A stretch of DNA of 9,995 nt from Chromatiales bacterium (GTDB lineage Bacteria; Pseudomonadota; Gammaproteobacteria; SZUA-152), in the NCBI GenBank assembly GCA_026999335.1, contig JALTPW010000615.1, positions 1 to 9,995 on the forward strand, read 5' to 3'. The position numbers and the translations under genes are program-made. Shown here one piece after another: positions 1 through 6,528 of the stretch. The stretch's first letter is position 1; every line of letters begins with the position of its first letter. Under the pieces are notes generated by a model, which worked only from the letters and a program-made list of their open reading frames with translations, did not search any database and was not told the origin of the DNA.

Positions 1-405
1 AACCCACAGCTCGATACGGCCGTCGTCCAGCAACAGCAGATCGGCGCGCTTGACGTCATTGGGCAGATCTTTGTAGGTCAGCCCCACGCGCTCGACGGTA
101 CCGGCATCGGCGGGCCAGCTGGCGTCGAGGATAAACGTCGTGCCGTCCTCCAGCACCACCTCACCACCCTTGAAGCGGTCGATGCGGATTTTCGGCCCCT
201 GCAGGTCGGCCAGCACGCCTATCTGGCGGCCGAAGGCGCGTGCACGGTTGCGGACATTTTCCGCTCGCGTGATGTGATCCTCGGCGGTGCCGTGCGAGAA
301 ATTGAGGCGAACGACGTCCACCCCGGCTTCGATCAGCTTGTCCAACACCTTCGGGTCGTCGGTGGATGGCCCCAGGGTGGCAACAATTTTTGTTCTGCGT
401 TCCAA
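1..405 (-). CDS. pyk: Pyruvate kinase, PykA type (N-terminal 135 codons; gene runs off the left edge)
   Basis: This is the cytoplasmic glycolytic enzyme that converts phosphoenolpyruvate and ADP to pyruvate and ATP. The visible part opens with ERRTKIVATLGPS, the hallmark pyruvate kinase N-terminus. It continues with VVRLNFSHG (R33, N35 and S37 of the active site) and LADLQGPKIRI (about residues 65-75), then enters the B domain. The opening resembles E. coli PykA more than PykF. The start is a TTG at 403-405, chosen because a GGAG Shine-Dalgarno sits 8 nt upstream and the family N-terminus begins there; no ATG or GTG fits. The gene begins 26 bp after the pgk stop, so the two are almost certainly co-transcribed. 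The catalytic C-terminal two thirds are outside the window. Family assignment is very secure; the PykA subtype is an inference from the N-terminus. Confidence 0.96.
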   Translation of the reverse strand, partial: MERRTKIVATLGPSTDDPKVLDKLIEAGVDVVRLNFSHGTAEDHITRAENVRNRARAFGRQIGVLADLQGPKIRIDRFKGGEVVLEDGTTFILDASWPADAGTVERVGLTYKDLPNDVKRADLLLLDDGRIELWV

Positions 406-431
406 GTTATCTACTCCAATTTTCGCCGTGT

Positions 432-1613
432 TCAACCCTTGGCCCGCTGTTCCAGAATATCTACCGCAGGCAGTTTCTTACCTTCGAGGAATTCGAGAAA
501 CGCACCACCGCCAGTGGAAATATAGGACACCTTATCAGCAATATCGTACTTGTCGACCGCCGCCAGGGTGTCGCCACCACCAGCGATAGAGAAGGCATCG
601 CTTTCTGCGATGGCCAGGGCGATGGCCTTGGTGCCTTCACCGAACTGATCGAACTCGAACACACCCACAGGGCCGTTCCAGACGATAGTGCCGGCGGTCT
701 TCAAAATTTCGGCCAGCTGCTGAGAAGATTCCGGCCCGATGTCAAAAATCATATCGTCATCTTCCACTTCGTTGACCTTTTTCAGGGTCGCCTCGGCGGT
801 CTCGGAGAACTCTTTGCCGCATACCACATCCACTGGCACGGGGATGTCGCCATCTCCGGCCTGGGCGTCGGCGGTCAGTTTTTTGCAGGTATCAATCAGA
901 TCCGGCTCGTACAGCGATTTGCCAACATTGTGTCCGACGGCGGCGATGAAGGTATTGGCAATGCCGCCACCGACGATCAGCTGATCGACGATCTTGGATA
1001 GAGAATCCAGCACCGTCAGCTTGGTGGATACCTTGGATCCTCCGACGATGGCCACCATCGGCCGTGCCGGGTTGTCCAGTGCCTTGCCCAGGGCATCCAG
1101 TTCACCGGCCAGCAGAGGGCCGGCGCAGGCCACGGGGGCATATTTCGCCACGCCGTGGGTCGAGGCCTGGGCACGATGCGCAGTGCCGAAAGCATCCATG
1201 ACAAAGATGTCGCAGAGGGCGGCATATTGTTTCGCCAGCGCATCGTCATTGTTCTTTTCGCCCTTGTTGAAGCGGACGTTTTCGAGAATCATCACTTCAC
1301 TGGCGCTAACTGTCGGGGCCTGCTCCAGGTAATCCTTGATCAGGCGTACATCCTTGCCCAGCAGCCCGGACAGGTGCGCAGCAACGGGGGCCAGGGAGAA
1401 CTCCCCGTTACTCTCGCCCTCGCTGGGACGGCCGAGGTGGGACATCAGGATCACCTTGGCGCCCGCCTTGACGCAATGTTCAATGGTGGGCAGGGAGGCG
1501 CGGATACGCTTGTCGCTGGTGACCTTGCCATCCTTGATCGGCACGTTGAGATCCTGACGAATTAGTACCCGTTTGCCGGCCAGATCCAGGTCGGTCATCT
1601 TGATGATGGACAT
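432..1613 (-). CDS. pgk: Phosphoglycerate kinase
   Basis: PGK catalyses the reversible phosphate transfer between 1,3-bisphosphoglycerate and ADP, in the cytoplasm. The 393-aa length fits bacterial PGK (about 390). Substrate-binding motifs are intact: RQDLNVP (19-25; D21 and N23), SHLGRP (58-63) and DAFGTAHRAQAS (140-151). The nucleotide side shows GGSKVSTK (191-198, with K194), WNGPVGVFE (312-320) and GGGDT (345-349), followed by ISTGGGAFLEF. The opening MSIIKMTDLDLAGKR matches enterobacterial PGK closely. The ATG is preceded by AAGGAG with 6-nt spacing. It lies 143 bp downstream of gap, with a strong hairpin in between, and 26 bp upstream of pyk. No truncation or frameshift is visible. Confidence 0.99.
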   Translation of the reverse strand: MSIIKMTDLDLAGKRVLIRQDLNVPIKDGKVTSDKRIRASLPTIEHCVKAGAKVILMSHLGRPSEGESNGEFSLAPVAAHLSGLLGKDVRLIKDYLEQAPTVSASEVMILENVRFNKGEKNNDDALAKQYAALCDIFVMDAFGTAHRAQASTHGVAKYAPVACAGPLLAGELDALGKALDNPARPMVAIVGGSKVSTKLTVLDSLSKIVDQLIVGGGIANTFIAAVGHNVGKSLYEPDLIDTCKKLTADAQAGDGDIPVPVDVVCGKEFSETAEATLKKVNEVEDDDMIFDIGPESSQQLAEILKTAGTIVWNGPVGVFEFDQFGEGTKAIALAIAESDAFSIAGGGDTLAAVDKYDIADKVSYISTGGGAFLEFLEGKKLPAVDILEQRAKG

Positions 1614-1660
1614 GTTCTACTCCTTAATTTCCACAAGACTGCTTATTTTTTTTTACAAGA

Positions 1661-1708
1661 CTAAAAACCATTAGCCAAACACGTCAGACCGGTTTGGCTA
1701 ATGGTTTT
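1661..1708 (-). terminator. Strong inverted repeat, probable intrinsic terminator/attenuator between gap and pgk
   Basis: A perfect 17-bp inverted repeat pairs AAAACCATTAGCCAAAC (1664-1680) with its complement at 1692-1708, around an 11-nt loop. Read on the minus strand, the 3' arm ends in GG followed by five T, the layout of a rho-independent terminator with an A/U-rich stem base. In the plus direction the arm ends TTTTCG, so it may also work weakly the other way. Because pgk and pyk follow, it probably attenuates gap transcription or marks a processing point rather than ending the cluster. A second, weaker hairpin (GCGGGGTG at 1722-1729 with CACCCCGC at 1740-1747, no T-tract) lies just after the gap stop. 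Confidence 0.75.
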
Positions 1709-1756
1709 CGCAAGCCACAGGGCGGGGTGAGCATCCGCCCACCCCGCGTACCCGGA

Positions 1757-2758
1757 CTAGTTGGCAGCCACGTGTTCAACAAAGCGCAGCATATTGCAGG
1801 TGTAGCCGTACTCGTTGTCATACCAGGACACCAGCTTGACGAAGGTGCCATCCAGGGCAATGCCGGCGCCGGCGTCGAAGATCGAGGAGTTAACGCAACC
1901 ACGGAAGTCGGTGGAGACGACCTTGTCTTCGGTATAACCCAGGGTACCGGCCATTTCGCCTTCGGAGGCGGCCTTCATGGCGGCGCAAATGTCTGCGTAG
2001 CTGGCCTCGCTGTTCAGCTCGACGGTCAGATCGACCACGGAGACGTCAGAGGTCGGTATGCGAAAGGCCATACCGGTCAGCTTGCCGTTCAACTCCGGCA
2101 GCACCACGCCCACGGCCTTGGCCGCACCGGTGGAGGACGGAATGATGTTTTCCAAAATACCGCGGCCGCCGCGCCAGTCCTTCATAGACGGGCCGTCAAC
2201 GGTCTTCTGGGTGGCGGTGGCGGCATGCACGGTGGTCATCAGGCCGCGTTTGATCCCCCACTTGTCGTTGACCACCTTGGCGATAGGGGCCAGACAGTTG
2301 GTGGTGCAGGAAGCGGCGGAGACGATGGCCTGACCGGCGTAGGTATCTTGGTTGACGCCGTGCACGAACATGGGCGTGCTGTCCTTGGACGGTGCCGACA
2401 TGACCACTTTCTTGGCGCCGGCGTTGATGTGCGCCTGGCAGGTCTCTTCGGTGAGGAAGAAGCCGGTGCACTCGATGATCAGGTCGGCGCCGATGTCGGA
2501 CCAGGCCAGCTTGGCTGGCTCACGCTCGGCGGTCAGGCGAATGGTCTTGCCATTGACGATCAGGTTATTGCCGTCGACGGCCACGTCGCCATCGAAGTTA
2601 CCGTGCACGGAATCATACTTCAGCATGTAGGCCAGATAATCGGCGTCCAGCAGGTCGTTGATGCCAACCACTTCGATGTCCGTGAAATCCTTGCTGATGG
2701 CGCGAAAGGCCATGCGGCCGATGCGGCCAAAACCATTGATACCGACTTTTAATGTCAT
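1757..2758 (-). CDS. gap: Glyceraldehyde-3-phosphate dehydrogenase, class I (GapA-like)
   Basis: This is the NAD-linked phosphorylating GAPDH, which interconverts glyceraldehyde-3-phosphate and 1,3-bisphosphoglycerate in the cytoplasm. The Rossmann opening is KVGINGFGRIGR. The strand ending VGINDLLDADY carries Asp35, which suggests NAD rather than NADP preference. SAASCTTNCLAP places the catalytic cysteine at 151, and TTVHAATATQ places His178. WRGGRG and IIPSSTGAAKAVG bind phosphate, and the C-terminus has LVSWYDNEYGY. The length is 333 aa (E. coli GapA 331). The frame stays open 17 codons further upstream, but I chose the ATG at 2756-2758 because it matches the family N-terminus and has GGGAG 7 nt before it. 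Neighbours are tkt (119 bp upstream) and pgk (143 bp downstream), each separated by an inverted repeat, so transcript levels may differ along the cluster. Confidence 0.98.
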   Translation of the reverse strand: MTLKVGINGFGRIGRMAFRAISKDFTDIEVVGINDLLDADYLAYMLKYDSVHGNFDGDVAVDGNNLIVNGKTIRLTAEREPAKLAWSDIGADLIIECTGFFLTEETCQAHINAGAKKVVMSAPSKDSTPMFVHGVNQDTYAGQAIVSAASCTTNCLAPIAKVVNDKWGIKRGLMTTVHAATATQKTVDGPSMKDWRGGRGILENIIPSSTGAAKAVGVVLPELNGKLTGMAFRIPTSDVSVVDLTVELNSEASYADICAAMKAASEGEMAGTLGYTEDKVVSTDFRGCVNSSIFDAGAGIALDGTFVKLVSWYDNEYGYTCNMLRFVEHVAAN

Positions 2759-2783
2759 ATTCACTCTCCCAGTTTTTAACAAA

Positions 2784-2866
2784 ATAAAAATCTTTTGCCA
2801 CAGCGGCACAGAGTACCCAAGGTATTGGAAAATACATTCCAGGAACTCTGTGGCGCCCTCCGTGGC
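2784..2866 (-). repeat. Imperfect inverted repeat with T-rich tail between tkt and gap (possible terminator, possibly a dispersed repeat)
   Basis: On the minus strand, just after the tkt stop, an arm at 2842-2866 can fold back on an arm at 2797-2818. The core is a perfect 8-bp pair (CACAGAGT at 2807-2814 with ACTCTGTG at 2845-2852). The outer ends also pair (GCCAC at 2797-2801 with GTGGC at 2862-2866), with mismatches between. After the hairpin the minus strand runs into AAAAGATTTTTATTTT, a T-rich tail suited to termination. The arms carry CACGGAG and CACAGAG units, which look like dispersed repeat material; this needs a genome search. It would attenuate read-through from tkt into gap. Confidence 0.5.
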
Positions 2867-2877
2867 TAATTATTTTT

Positions 2878-4866
2878 TCAAAGCACGTCTTCGACGGCGG
2901 AGACCACGTTCTCCACGGTGAAGCCGAATTCCTTGAACAGGTCGCTGGCCGGGGCGGATTCACCGAAGCGGTCGATACCCACAACCTTGCTGGCGTACTT
3001 GTACCAGGAGGCGGTGACACCAGCCTCGACGGCGACTACAGCCATGACGTTGCTGGGCAGCACGGACTCGCGGTACTCGGCATCCTGAGCCTCGAATACA
3101 TCCACTGCCGGCATGGAGACCACGCGGATCTTCTTGCCCTTCGCGGTCAGTGCCTCGGCGGCGTCCACAGCCAAGCCGATCTCGGAACCGGTGGCGATGA
3201 TGATGGCATCGGGCTCGTCGCAACCGCAGTCTTTCAGCACATAAGCGCCCTTGCGGATATTGGTGATTTGCTCGTCGCTGCGGGCCTGATGCGGCAGGCC
3301 CTGGCGGGAGAAGATCAGGCAGCTGGGGCCGTCGTCCTTCTCGATTGCGGCACGCCAGGCAACGGCGGTTTCCACCGCATCACAGGGGCGCCACAGGGTC
3401 ATGTTGGGGATCAGGCGCAGGGTGGCGATCTGCTCCACCGGCTGATGCGTAGGCCCGTCTTCGCCCAGACCGATGGAGTCGTGGGTGTAGACGAACAGGG
3501 TGCGTTGCTTCATCAGCGCCGCCATGCGCAGGGCATTGCGGGCGTATTCGGAGAACATCAGGAAGGTGCCGCCGAAGGGAATGAAGCCACCGTGCAGGGT
3601 CAGGCCATTCATGACATGAGACATGCCGAATTCACGTACGCCGTAGGACATGTAGTTGCCATCGGTGACGGTATTGGTGATGCTCACGGCACCTGGCCAG
3701 TTGGTCAGGTTGGACGGCGTCAGATCCGCAGATCCCCCCAGAAACTCGGGCAGGGTCGGTGCATAACCGGTAATGGCATTCTGCGAGGCCTTGCGAGACG
3801 CGATGCTCTCGGCCTTGTCGTTGACCTGCTTGATGAAGTCATCGGCGACCTGTGCCCAGTTGGCGGGCAGTTCACCCTTCATGCGACGTTCGAATTCAGC
3901 GGCCAATTCGGGATGGGCGGTCTTATAGGCCCCAAACTTGGTGTTCCACGCAGCTTCGGCGCTGTCACCCTTGGCCTTGGCGTCCCAGCCGGAATAGATG
4001 TCTGCGGGGATCTCGAACGGGCCATACTTCCAACCCAGATTCTCGCGGGTGGCCTTGATCTCGTCGTCGCCCAGTGGCGAGCCGTGGCAGTCGTGGCTGC
4101 CGCACAGGTTGGGCGAGCCGTAACCGATGACGGTCTTGCAGCAGACCAGGGTGGGCTTGTCGTTGACCGACTTGGCCTCGCGGATGGCGCGGTCGACGGC
4201 TTCGGCGTCGTGACCGTCGACGTCACGGATCACATGCCAGCCATAGGCTTCGAAGCGCTTCGGGGTGTCATCCTTGAACCAGCCGTCGGTGTGGCCGTCG
4301 ATGGAGATACCGTTGTCGTCCCAGAAGGCGACCAGCTTGCCCAGGCCCCAGGTGCCGGCGATGGCGGCGGCCTCGTGGGAGATGCCTTCCATCATGCAGC
4401 CGTCACCGAGGAATACGTAGGTGTAGTGATCGACGACGTGGTGGCCATCGCGGTTGAACTGGCCGGCCAGGGTGCGTTCGGCCAGGGCCATGCCGACACC
4501 ATTGGTGATGCCCTGCCCCAGTGGGCCGGTGGTGGTCTCGACGCCCGGTGCATAGCCGTATTCGGGGTGCCCCGGGGTCTTGGAATGCAGCTGACGAAAG
4601 CTTTTCAGGTCGTCGATGCTGAGGTCGTAACCGGTGAGGTGCAGCAGGGAGTAAACCAGCATGGAGCCGTGGCCGTTGGAGAGGATGAAACGGTCGCGAT
4701 CATACCATTCGGGGTTGTTGGGATTGTGCTTCATGTGGCTGTTCCACAGCACTTCGGCGATATCGGCCATGCCCATGGGGGCGCCGGGGTGACCGGAATT
4801 GGCCTTTTGCACGGCATCCATGCTCAGGGCGCGGATGGCGTTGGCAAGCTCTTTACGAGATGGCAT
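2878..4866 (-). CDS. tkt: Transketolase
   Basis: This thiamine-diphosphate enzyme moves two-carbon ketol units between sugar phosphates in the pentose phosphate pathway (and the Calvin cycle where present). The 662-aa length nearly equals E. coli TktA (663), and the opening SRKELANAIRALSMDAVQKA is nearly the same. Active-site histidines sit in SGHPGAPMG (H26), SNGHGSML (H66) and KTPGHPE (H100). The diphosphate and Mg site is GDGCMMEG (154-161) followed by DDNGISIDG (183-191). The pyrimidine domain shows GVREFGM, and THDSIGLGEDGPTHQPVEQ forms the substrate loop. The C-terminal domain ends FGFTVENVVS. The ATG is preceded by AGGAGAG. It is the first gene of the tkt-gap-pgk-pyk cluster and has a 374-bp upstream region for its own promoter. 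Complete, with no missing catalytic residue seen. Confidence 0.99.
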   Translation of the reverse strand: MPSRKELANAIRALSMDAVQKANSGHPGAPMGMADIAEVLWNSHMKHNPNNPEWYDRDRFILSNGHGSMLVYSLLHLTGYDLSIDDLKSFRQLHSKTPGHPEYGYAPGVETTTGPLGQGITNGVGMALAERTLAGQFNRDGHHVVDHYTYVFLGDGCMMEGISHEAAAIAGTWGLGKLVAFWDDNGISIDGHTDGWFKDDTPKRFEAYGWHVIRDVDGHDAEAVDRAIREAKSVNDKPTLVCCKTVIGYGSPNLCGSHDCHGSPLGDDEIKATRENLGWKYGPFEIPADIYSGWDAKAKGDSAEAAWNTKFGAYKTAHPELAAEFERRMKGELPANWAQVADDFIKQVNDKAESIASRKASQNAITGYAPTLPEFLGGSADLTPSNLTNWPGAVSITNTVTDGNYMSYGVREFGMSHVMNGLTLHGGFIPFGGTFLMFSEYARNALRMAALMKQRTLFVYTHDSIGLGEDGPTHQPVEQIATLRLIPNMTLWRPCDAVETAVAWRAAIEKDDGPSCLIFSRQGLPHQARSDEQITNIRKGAYVLKDCGCDEPDAIIIATGSEIGLAVDAAEALTAKGKKIRVVSMPAVDVFEAQDAEYRESVLPSNVMAVVAVEAGVTASWYKYASKVVGIDRFGESAPASDLFKEFGFTVENVVSAVEDVL

Positions 4867-4967
4867 ATAACTCTCCTATTCTTCTCTCAGGTAAATTCAG
4901 TTAAACGTTATTCAATAAAATGGAAATCCGGACAGCCAGCCCTTTACGGGTAACAGAAATCGCTGAC

Positions 4968-4981
4968 GCTGCCATGGCAGC
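4968..4981. promoter_or_regulatory. Perfect 14-bp palindrome in the tkt upstream region
   Basis: GCTGCCATGGCAGC is a perfect palindrome with no spacer, about 100 bp upstream of the tkt start. Its symmetry could suit a dimeric regulator, but I do not recognise it as a known operator. Chance is a real alternative in a GC-rich sequence. Confidence 0.25.
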
Positions 4982-5170
4982 CCCGAACCGGGTCTCAATC
5001 GATGAAGTCCGCGCCTCCTGATAGTAAGGGGGCCAGAATGCAGCCGTCCCCATGGACACGCACAGGCGTTTTTTGTGCCTGCTCTCCCTGATCGGTTGTC
5101 GCGACTCTCGTGGGTGCGCCATACCTTGATGATTCGGTTTCGCTCGCCGGTCAGTCGTCGATACATGATC

Positions 5171-5200
5171 AAAACAGGCGAGGAACCGCCAATTCTCGCC
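5171..5200 (-). terminator. Probable intrinsic terminator after the redoxin gene
   Basis: On the minus strand, about 40 nt beyond the redoxin stop, GGCGAG (complement of 5195-5200) pairs with CTCGCC (complement of 5177-5182). The stem is extended by an AA/TT pair past a bulged C and has a small loop. The next bases are TGTTTTG, a short T-tract. It would end the yicC-gmk-redoxin transcript before tkt, implying that tkt has its own promoter. The T-run is short, so the call is moderate. Confidence 0.5.
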
Positions 5201-5240
5201 GATCCGGGCGGGCAGGGCAATAGTGACGCTTAGCGGCGAT

Positions 5241-5801
5241 CTAGGTCGCGCCCTCTCGCCACTTGATGGAACAGCCCATACTGGGGATCTGCTGCTCGGG
5301 GCCATGGCCTGTTTCCGCCACCTGCTGCATGGCCTCGAACAGGTCACGGCGGGCGTCCGGCACCGGCTCCTTGCGGCTCGCGTCCAGCCGGCCACGATAT
5401 TGCAGTTGCAGGTCGGCGTTGTAGCCAAAGAAGTCCGGGGTGCAGACCGCGCCGTAGGCCTGTGCCACCTGCTGGGTCTCGTCGATGAGATAGGGGAAGG
5501 GGAAGTCGAGTTTTTCGGCCACACGGCGCATGTTGTCGAAACTGTCTTCCGGGTATTCGTCGGGGTCGTTGGCCATGATGGCCACACTGTTGATGCCGAG
5601 CGCCCGCAGCTCGCGGGTATCACGCACCAGGCGTTCGTGGATGGACTTGACGTAGGGGCAGTGGTTACAGATGAACATCACGAGGAGGCCCTTCTCTCCT
5701 CGGCAATCGGCCAGCGTCCAGGTCTTGCCATCGACGCCAGGCAGGGCGAAGTCTACTGCGGACGTGCCGAAATCACAGACCGGGGTTTCTGTCCTTACCA
5801 T
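5241..5801 (-). CDS. Thioredoxin-fold peroxiredoxin-like protein (AhpC/TSA, PRX-like group)
   Basis: This 186-aa protein has a thioredoxin fold of the AhpC/TSA superfamily. The core is VMFICNHCPYVKS, giving a CxxC pair at C45 and C48, followed by VAIMANDPDEYPEDS and the segment GAVCTPDFFGY (C120, the cis-Pro region). This pattern fits the PRX-like group, in which the cysteine aligns with thioredoxin rather than with the peroxidatic Cys of true peroxiredoxins. A thiol-disulfide or antioxidant role is therefore inferred, not shown. There is no signal peptide or membrane segment, so it is probably cytoplasmic. The ATG is preceded by GAGGTG with about 7-nt spacing. It lies 87 bp downstream of gmk. 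A TATGAT element (minus strand, 5852-5857) is a possible -10 for its own promoter, but no -35 is convincing. Confidence 0.85.
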   Translation of the reverse strand: MVRTETPVCDFGTSAVDFALPGVDGKTWTLADCRGEKGLLVMFICNHCPYVKSIHERLVRDTRELRALGINSVAIMANDPDEYPEDSFDNMRRVAEKLDFPFPYLIDETQQVAQAYGAVCTPDFFGYNADLQLQYRGRLDASRKEPVPDARRDLFEAMQQVAETGHGPEQQIPSMGCSIKWREGAT

Positions 5802-5865
5802 ACATTACACCTCACCATTCGATACCCAATTCACGACTGAAAAACAGGCCATATCATACACTACT

Positions 5866-5886
5866 CCGCCAAGATAATATTGGCGG
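5866..5886. promoter_or_regulatory. Near-perfect palindrome between gmk and the redoxin gene
   Basis: CCGCCAA (5866-5872) is mirrored by TTGGCGG (5880-5886) around 7 nt that are themselves almost symmetric, so 20 of the 21 bases fit the palindrome (centre base aside, one pair fails). It starts 2 bp after the gmk stop. No T-tract follows on the minus strand, so it is either a weak or factor-aided terminator hairpin for gmk or an operator controlling the redoxin gene. The sequence alone does not decide. Confidence 0.5.
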
Positions 5887-5888
5887 GT

Positions 5889-6512
5889 TCAACTGGCCCC
5901 GTCGGTTAGCTCGCCGATGAGCTTGCGCAAGCGCGCCGCCTGCCGGCCGAGGCTCAGGCGCTGGGCAATGACAATGGCGCGCAGCTCGGACAGGGCCTGT
6001 TCGAAGACGTCGTTGACCACCACAAAATCGAATTCGTCATAGTGCGACATATCGTTCTCGGCGTCGCGCAGGCGGCGCTCGATGATGGTTTCGCTGTCCT
6101 GTCCGCGGCCGGTCAGGCGCTCATGCAGCGCCGCCTTGGAGGGCGGCAGGATAAAAACGCTGCGGCAGTCCGGGAACAGCTCGCGCACCTGTCGTGCACC
6201 CTGCCAGTCGATCTCCAGAATGACGTCGCGGCCGCGTTTCAGCAAGGTCTGCACCGCCTGTCTGGAGGTGCCGTAATAGTTGTCGAAGACCTGTGCGTGT
6301 TCAAGAAAATCACCGTCCACCACCCTCGCCAGAAAGCATTCGGCGTTGACGAAGTGATAGTCCTTGCCGTCCACTTCACCGGGGCGCATGGCGCGTGTGG
6401 TGTGGGAGACGGACACCTCGATGTCGTCCACGCTGTCCAGCAAGGCCTTCACCAGGCTGGTCTTGCCGGCCCCCGAAGGTGCGGAAATCACATACAGGGT
6501 GCCGCCATCCAC
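5889..6512 (-). CDS. gmk: Guanylate kinase
   Basis: Gmk phosphorylates GMP to GDP with ATP in the cytoplasm, feeding GTP and (p)ppGpp pools. The P-loop is APSGAGKTS (11-19). The GMP-binding region has S36, HTTR (37-40), RPGE (43-46) and YGTS from Y80, and IDWQGARQV and the lid arginines follow. I chose the GTG at 6510-6512 because it gives 207 aa, the length of E. coli Gmk, and starts a few residues before the conserved GTLYVISAPSG. Its ribosome site is weak. A TTG at 6534-6536 (215 aa), with AGGTG 7 nt upstream and an 8-nt overlap with yicC, is a serious alternative; a GTG at 6552-6554 is less likely. The gene follows yicC directly, so they are presumably one transcript. The usual downstream rpoZ and spoT genes are absent here. 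Confidence 0.95.
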   Translation of the reverse strand: MDGGTLYVISAPSGAGKTSLVKALLDSVDDIEVSVSHTTRAMRPGEVDGKDYHFVNAECFLARVVDGDFLEHAQVFDNYYGTSRQAVQTLLKRGRDVILEIDWQGARQVRELFPDCRSVFILPPSKAALHERLTGRGQDSETIIERRLRDAENDMSHYDEFDFVVVNDVFEQALSELRAIVIAQRLSLGRQAARLRKLIGELTDGAS

Positions 6513-6528
6513 GGTTGTCTCGGTGGTC

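Larger units (their letters stand above)
4867..5240. other. 374-bp intergenic region upstream of tkt, no convincing gene
   Basis: This is the space between the tkt start and the stop of the redoxin gene. The side nearest tkt (about 4880-4930) is AT-rich, unlike the surroundings, and is the likely place for the tkt promoter, but I could not find a good -35/-10 pair. A perfect 14-bp palindrome lies at 4968-4981 and a probable terminator at 5171-5200. A 102-codon minus-strand frame (4912-5220) has an Arg/Pro/Gly-rich translation without recognisable motifs, and I do not call it. No tRNA or known riboswitch pattern was recognised. Confidence 0.6.

Noticed and set aside
366..1001. Plus-strand open frame opposite pgk and the pyk start
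   Set aside because: Overlaps two certain genes on the other strand and shows no recognisable domain.
1694..2752. Plus-strand open frame of 352 codons opposite gap
   Set aside because: Antisense shadow of a well-supported GAPDH; low-complexity translation with no motifs.
2759..2809. 17-codon N-terminal extension of GAPDH
   Set aside because: The family N-terminus and Shine-Dalgarno both place the start at 2758, and the extension runs into the inverted repeat.
4899..4914. Cra/FruR-like operator before tkt
   Set aside because: The TTGAATAACGTTTAA stretch is only loosely palindromic and does not keep the expected spacing of a Cra box.
3268..4953. Long plus-strand open frame (561 codons) opposite tkt
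   Set aside because: It is antisense to a clear, full-length transketolase. Its Gly/Val/Asp-rich translation is what GC-rich codon bias produces on the opposite strand.
4912..5220. 102-codon minus-strand frame upstream of tkt
   Set aside because: Arg/Pro/Gly-rich translation without motifs or a convincing ribosome site, and it spans the probable terminator at 5171-5200.
5223..5840. Plus-strand open frame opposite the redoxin gene
   Set aside because: Antisense shadow; the minus-strand frame has a CxxC thioredoxin-fold core and a ribosome site.
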